A stretch of DNA of 64,000 bases, taken from the NCBI RefSeq assembly GCF_013623905.1, contig NZ_JABKDD010000004.1, positions 1 through 64,000 on the forward strand. The letters run 5' to 3'. A model generated the notes under the pieces. It did no database searches. It was not told the origin of the DNA and saw only the letters and a program-made list of their open reading frames with translations. Source of the DNA: Brevibacterium sediminis. GTDB taxonomy: Bacteria; Actinomycetota; Actinomycetes; Actinomycetales; Brevibacteriaceae. The translations under genes were made by a program, and so were the position numbers. Below, in pieces: positions 60,459 to 64,000 of this stretch. Numbering within the stretch: the first letter of the stretch is position 1; each line of letters opens with the position of its first letter.

Positions 60459-61499
60459 TCACAGTCCTTTCGGGATGAACGCCTGGGACATGTCTGGCCC
60501 CCAGACCTTGCGGTATTCGCTGTAGATCGGACCCAGCTTGGCGCGGAAGGCGTCCTTCTCTTCGTCGCTGAGTTCGTTGATCTCCATGCCGGAGTCGGCG
60601 AGTTCGGCGATGAGCTTCTCCTCGCCGTCCCGGTTCTTCTTGATCTGGAAGTCGTTGGCCTCGCCGGCCAGGCGGCTCACGAGCTTCTGGTCCTCCGGAG
60701 TCAGTGAGTCATAGAGGTCCTTGTTGATGCCGAGGACGAGCGGGTCGTAGGAGTAGTTCCACAGCGTCAGGTACGGCTGGACCTCCTGCAGATTCGCCGA
60801 ATAGATGACGTCGATCGGGTTCTCCTGCCCGTCGATTGCACCTTGCTGCAGGGCGGTGAAGACCTCGCCGAAGGGCATCGTCGTCGGGTTCGCGCCGAGT
60901 CCGCGGTAGAGGTCGGTGTACATGCCGAAGCCGGGGATGCGGAACTTCATGCCCTTCATGTCTTCGGGCGTGTGGATGGGCCGATGCGTGTTCGTCAGCT
61001 GCCGCATTCCGGATTCGCCGAAGCCGAGCAGGTGCACTCCGCGTTCGGCGAGGTAGTCGCCGTAGACGTCCCCGCCTTTTCCGGCGAGCGCCTTCTGACC
61101 GTCCTCGACGGAGTCGAAGACGAAGGGGGCGGTGACGGCACCGAAGCGCGGGTCGACGCCGGCGTAGATGATCGGCGAGTTGTAGGAGAAGTCCTTCGCC
61201 CCGTCCATGAGCTGTTCGACTCCGGCCGTGGCCTCACCGGCCGACAGCCGTTCGTTGGCGAAGACCTTCATGGTGATCCGTCCGTCGGTCTCCTCGTCGA
61301 GGTCCTTCGCGAATTTCTCCGCCGCGAGGTACCACGTCGAGGTCGATCCGGTCGTCACCGTCATCTTCCACCGGTAGCGCTGCTTTCCGTCGTCGGTGGT
61401 GCCGAAGTTCGTTCCGCACCCTGCCAGCAGCAGGGCGCACACCATCAGTACGGCGGACCAGACGAGCATGGTCCTCGTCGTCCGTATTCTCGGCACCAT
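60459..61499 (-). CDS. dctP: TRAP transporter substrate-binding protein DctP
   Basis: The 346-residue lipoprotein has a signal peptide with lipobox LLAGC (Cys28) and the DctP fold. GMKFRIPGFGMYTDLYRGLGANPTTMPFGEV includes the arginine that binds carboxylates (Arg in FRIPG), and GAIDGQENP is conserved. It captures an organic acid for DctQM. The CoA ligase upstream suggests that this acid is activated after entry. Confidence 0.9.
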   Translation of the reverse strand: MVPRIRTTRTMLVWSAVLMVCALLLAGCGTNFGTTDDGKQRYRWKMTVTTGSTSTWYLAAEKFAKDLDEETDGRITMKVFANERLSAGEATAGVEQLMDGAKDFSYNSPIIYAGVDPRFGAVTAPFVFDSVEDGQKALAGKGGDVYGDYLAERGVHLLGFGESGMRQLTNTHRPIHTPEDMKGMKFRIPGFGMYTDLYRGLGANPTTMPFGEVFTALQQGAIDGQENPIDVIYSANLQEVQPYLTLWNYSYDPLVLGINKDLYDSLTPEDQKLVSRLAGEANDFQIKKNRDGEEKLIAELADSGMEINELSDEEKDAFRAKLGPIYSEYRKVWGPDMSQAFIPKGL

Positions 61500-61580
61500 T
61501 GCCTCCTTGATTTCCGTTATGTCACTGTCGTTGAGTTCAGTGGGGTCAGGCCCTCGCCGAGGCGACCGCCGCCGTCCGCG

Positions 61581-62486
61581 TCATCGCTTCGGCATCCCCG
61601 CGTAATGGGTCAGTCCCCCATCCACGGGGATGAGAGTGGAGTTGATGTAAGCCGATTCGCATGATGCGAGGAACACCGCGAGGTCCGCTACGTCCTCGGG
61701 CCGACCCATCTTCCCCGTCGGCGACTGCGCATGCCGAGCGGCGAGCATCTCCTCGACCGAGCCGTAGTGGCCCGAGATCGAGCGGTGGATGAGCGGGGTC
61801 TCGATGAGGCCCGGGGCGATCGAGTTCGCGCGGATGCCTTCGGAGGCGTACTGCGCGCCGACGACCTTCGTCAGTTCGATGAGTCCGGCCTTCGACGCCG
61901 CATACGCCGGATAGTCATACCCCATGTAGCGCATGCCGCCGACCGAGGACACCGTGATGATCGACCCGTGCCCGGCCGCACGCATATGCGGCAGAGCATG
62001 CTTGATCGAGGAGAACGCCCCGGTGAGGTTGATATCGAGGGCACGTCGGAAGCCGTCGGTGTCGAGTTCGTCGACTCCCCCGTTGACGACGATACCGACG
62101 TTGTAGTGGAGCACGGTCGGTCCACCGAGGCGGTCGGCGCAGTGCGCGAACGCCGCGGCCAGGGAGTCTTCGTCGCCGACATCGGCGACAACCGTGGTCA
62201 GCTGAGAGTCGAGGTCGACCCCGCCGAGGTGGCCCGGCCCAGTTGTGTCCGCACCGTTCGAGTCGGCCCGGGCGGCCGCCTCGGCGAGGGCCCGCGTCGC
62301 TTCGTCAAGCGCCCTCGGGTCACGGTCGACGATGCAGACCTTCGCTCCCTCGCGAAGGAATCCGATCGCCGCAGCGAAGCCGTTGTTCACCTTCCCGTCC
62401 GGAGTGCCGCAGCCGATGGCCATGATCGTCGTGCCGACTAACCTACCTGTCGGCACTGACACGGCTGCCGTCTCTGTCGTGTTCAT
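61581..62486 (-). CDS. SDR-family oxidoreductase with a divergent glycine motif and insertion
   Basis: The 301-residue protein has catalytic YAASKAG and the C-terminal STLIPVDGGLTHYAG. The glycine-rich loop is GCGTPDGKVNNGFA rather than TGxxxGIG, as in a known SDR subgroup. Residues about 68-95 contain an Ala/Asp/Gly-rich insert over a GCCGAGGCGG copy (62276). ATG 62486 overlaps the stop of the CoA ligase gene by four bases. It lies 81 bases before dctP in the same operon. Confidence 0.83.
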   Translation of the reverse strand: MNTTETAAVSVPTGRLVGTTIMAIGCGTPDGKVNNGFAAAIGFLREGAKVCIVDRDPRALDEATRALAEAAARADSNGADTTGPGHLGGVDLDSQLTTVVADVGDEDSLAAAFAHCADRLGGPTVLHYNVGIVVNGGVDELDTDGFRRALDINLTGAFSSIKHALPHMRAAGHGSIITVSSVGGMRYMGYDYPAYAASKAGLIELTKVVGAQYASEGIRANSIAPGLIETPLIHRSISGHYGSVEEMLAARHAQSPTGKMGRPEDVADLAVFLASCESAYINSTLIPVDGGLTHYAGMPKR

Positions 62487-64000
62487 CGTGCGCTGCCCCG
62501 TCCTTGGGAGTATTCGGCCTTGAGTTCCTTGCGCGCGAGTTTGCCGTAGGCGGTGACCGGCATGGTCTCGACGAAGTGGATCTCCTTGGGCACCTTGTAT
62601 TTCGCCAGCCCCGACTTGCACAGCGCGGTCAGCCGTTCGGCCAGGTCCTCCGCATCGGCATCGACGCCACCGGCACCGTCGTTCCCGGTCGACGGCGCGC
62701 GTTCGATGACGGCCACGCCGATCTCGCCCCACTGCGGGTCGGGCACGCCCACAACGACGGCCTGGGCCACCTCGGTGTCGGTGAGGAGGAGCTCCTCGAT
62801 CTCGCGGGGGTAGACGTTCGAACCGCCGGAGATGTACATATCGGACTTGCGGCCGGTGAGGAAGAGGTACCCGCGTTCGTCGAGGTAGCCGACATCGCCG
62901 GTGTGGAAGAGCCCTCCGGCGAAGGATTCGGCATTCGCATCGGGGCGGCCAAGGTAGCCGGCGCACACGGTCGGTCCGGCCACACAGACTTCGCCCTGCT
63001 CACCAGCGAGCAGCTGCGCGCCGGTCTCGTCGACGATGACGATCTCGGCTCCAGTGCGGGCTCGGCCGCAGGTGCCGATGCCGGCGTCGTCGACGGGGAT
63101 GGCTCCGTGGTCCTCGGGGCGGAGGATCGTGATCGCTCCGGTCACCTCGGCGAGTCCGAAGTACTGGACGAGGCACGGTCCGAGCCTCTCGAGTGCCCGG
63201 GCTTGGTCGGTCGCGAGCATCGGGGCTCCGGCGTAGATGACCCGCTCGAGGGTGTGGTCCTCGGGTCCGCGGCCTTCTGGGTAGCCGGCGGCGATGCGGT
63301 TGAGAATGGTCGGGACGGTGAAGGCGTTCGTGATCCCGTAGGCGTCGATGGCCGGCCACAGGGAGTCCACGCTGGGCTTGCCACCGGGGTGGATGATCGA
63401 CGGGGTGCCGCCGAAGACCTGCCCGAGCATGTGGATGCCCGCCCCGTGCGACAGCGGCGCGAGCACGAGGGACGCCCCCGTCTCGTCCTCGTTGGGGAAG
63501 AGGTCGCAGCGGTGATTCATGAGCACAGCGCCGAGGTGGCGGTGCGTGAAAGTCGCAGCCTTGGGTCGCCCGGTCGACCCGGAGGTGAAGAAGTACCAGC
63601 AGGGGTCGTCCTCGTCGACTGCCGAGTCGACGGATTCTGCCGGTGCGGCTGCCGCCTGCGCCGTAGGCAGGTCGCCGATCCAGAAGACGGGGCCGGTGAA
63701 GCCGGTGTCTTTGAGAGCGGTGACGTAGTCGGCGTGGGCGCGGTCGGCGATGACGGCGGCGGGGACGACTTCGGCGCTGATGCCGAGCAGCTCCTCGGTC
63801 GACAGGGCCGCGTTCGGTGGGGCGATGACACCGCCGGAGCGCAGGATGCCCCAGAAAGATTGGATCACCTCGGCGTGGTTGGCCGAGACGAGGAGGACGG
63901 TGTCGCGGCGGTCGACTCCACCGGTCTGCAGGGCAGCGGCGAGCGCTTCGGCGCGGGCGTCGAGTTCGGCCCAGGTCCACCGCTGCCCGTGGTCGTCGTC
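62483..64000 (-). CDS. Acyl-CoA synthetase (AMP-forming), 5' end cut by window
   Basis: The frame is open to the window edge, giving 505 residues of an ANL-superfamily ligase that lacks only its N-terminus. The AMP-binding loop TSGSTGRPKAATFTH, the LTGRKSDMYISGGSNVYPREIEE hinge region and the catalytic lysine in YGKLARKELK are present. It activates a carboxylic acid with ATP and CoA. As first visible gene of the SDR-TRAP operon it probably acts on the imported acid. Confidence 0.88.
   Translation of the reverse strand, partial: DDDHGQRWTWAELDARAEALAAALQTGGVDRRDTVLLVSANHAEVIQSFWGILRSGGVIAPPNAALSTEELLGISAEVVPAAVIADRAHADYVTALKDTGFTGPVFWIGDLPTAQAAAAPAESVDSAVDEDDPCWYFFTSGSTGRPKAATFTHRHLGAVLMNHRCDLFPNEDETGASLVLAPLSHGAGIHMLGQVFGGTPSIIHPGGKPSVDSLWPAIDAYGITNAFTVPTILNRIAAGYPEGRGPEDHTLERVIYAGAPMLATDQARALERLGPCLVQYFGLAEVTGAITILRPEDHGAIPVDDAGIGTCGRARTGAEIVIVDETGAQLLAGEQGEVCVAGPTVCAGYLGRPDANAESFAGGLFHTGDVGYLDERGYLFLTGRKSDMYISGGSNVYPREIEELLLTDTEVAQAVVVGVPDPQWGEIGVAVIERAPSTGNDGAGGVDADAEDLAERLTALCKSGLAKYKVPKEIHFVETMPVTAYGKLARKELKAEYSQGRGSAR

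Larger units (their letters stand above)
10365..62285. repeat. Dispersed 10-base motif GCCGAGGCGG (at least 20 copies, both strands)
   Basis: Exact copies read by eye include 10365, 10407, 10461(-), 33423, 33490(-), 34721, 38941(-), 44246(-), 46331(-), 50313, 59122, 59258(-), 59986(-) and 62276(-), with others between 31 and 62 kb. The centre extends to the interrupted palindrome CCGCC-GA-GGCGG. Copies occur between genes and inside genes, where one frame reads Ala-Glu-Ala-Ala. No exact copy was seen at 1-10 kb or 11-31 kb. Alanine-rich coding explains some but not all copies. Confidence 0.65.

Overview
The window is high-GC DNA from an actinobacterium. Gene style (AGGAGG-type ribosome sites, frequent GTG starts, 4-bp ATGA overlaps) and content (IclR, GntR and LysR regulators, CaiB-type CoA transferases, TctABC and TRAP transporters) suggest a catabolically versatile soil or surface organism, perhaps Brevibacterium-like. 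The genus is an inference from style. No rRNA, tRNA, CRISPR array, insertion sequence or phage gene was seen. All of it reads as accessory metabolism.

Layout. (1) 0.3-4.5 kb: a LysR regulator, then 5-dehydro-4-deoxyglucarate dehydratase (kdgD) and a 2-oxoglutarate-semialdehyde dehydrogenase fused to a RidA domain: the last two steps of glucarate/galactarate breakdown to 2-oxoglutarate. (2) 4.7-9.2 kb, minus strand: a NitT/TauT-type ABC importer with an M24 peptidase-fold hydrolase. (3) 9.5-16.4 kb: an HpcH/HpaI aldolase, a DHFR-like reductase, a GMC dehydrogenase pair with a divergent IclR regulator, an acetoin-reductase-like SDR with a small monooxygenase, and an FMN reductase. (4) 16.5-29.8 kb: a catabolic island with amidase, MFS importer, MaoC hydratase, CoA transferase, acyl-CoA dehydrogenase, MmgE/PrpD protein, CitE-type lyase and a GntR regulator, opposed by hyuA-hyuB (ATP-dependent ring-opening hydrolase). 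Two nearly identical operators sit at its two outer ends. (5) 30.9-37.0 kb: a six-gene operon (HMG-CoA lyase, CoA transferase, TctCBA, IclR) that reads as uptake and cleavage of 3-hydroxy-3-methylglutarate or a similar acid. (6) 37-42 kb: reductase, acetyltransferase, CoA transferase, sodium:solute symporter with its DUF3311 partner, and an isolated Gly/Gln-rich low-complexity protein. (7) 42-57.4 kb: FAH-family hydrolase, amino acid permease with stress protein, ArsR-SRPBCC pair, GntR with gamma-glutamyltransferase, DUF1275 protein, MHS transporter, M20 peptidase with LysR, soxR with an efflux pump, and a PPC/DUF296 protein. (8) 57.4-64 kb, minus strand: acyl-CoA synthetase (cut by the window end), two SDRs and a DctPQM TRAP transporter.

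Two features run across the window. A 10-base sequence, GCCGAGGCGG, occurs at least 20 times on either strand but clusters at 10.4 kb and 31-62 kb. It often lies in non-conserved protein tails or in-frame insertions, and no exact copy was seen in the 16.5-29.8 kb island. A 58-60 bp near-perfect palindrome occurs twice, both times just after gene ends.

Candidates for something undescribed are the ALDH-RidA fusion, the imide/lactam-to-acyl-CoA island with its paired operators, the motif-bearing protein insertions, the Gly/Gln-rich protein, and a SoxR-controlled gene whose transcript should be leaderless.
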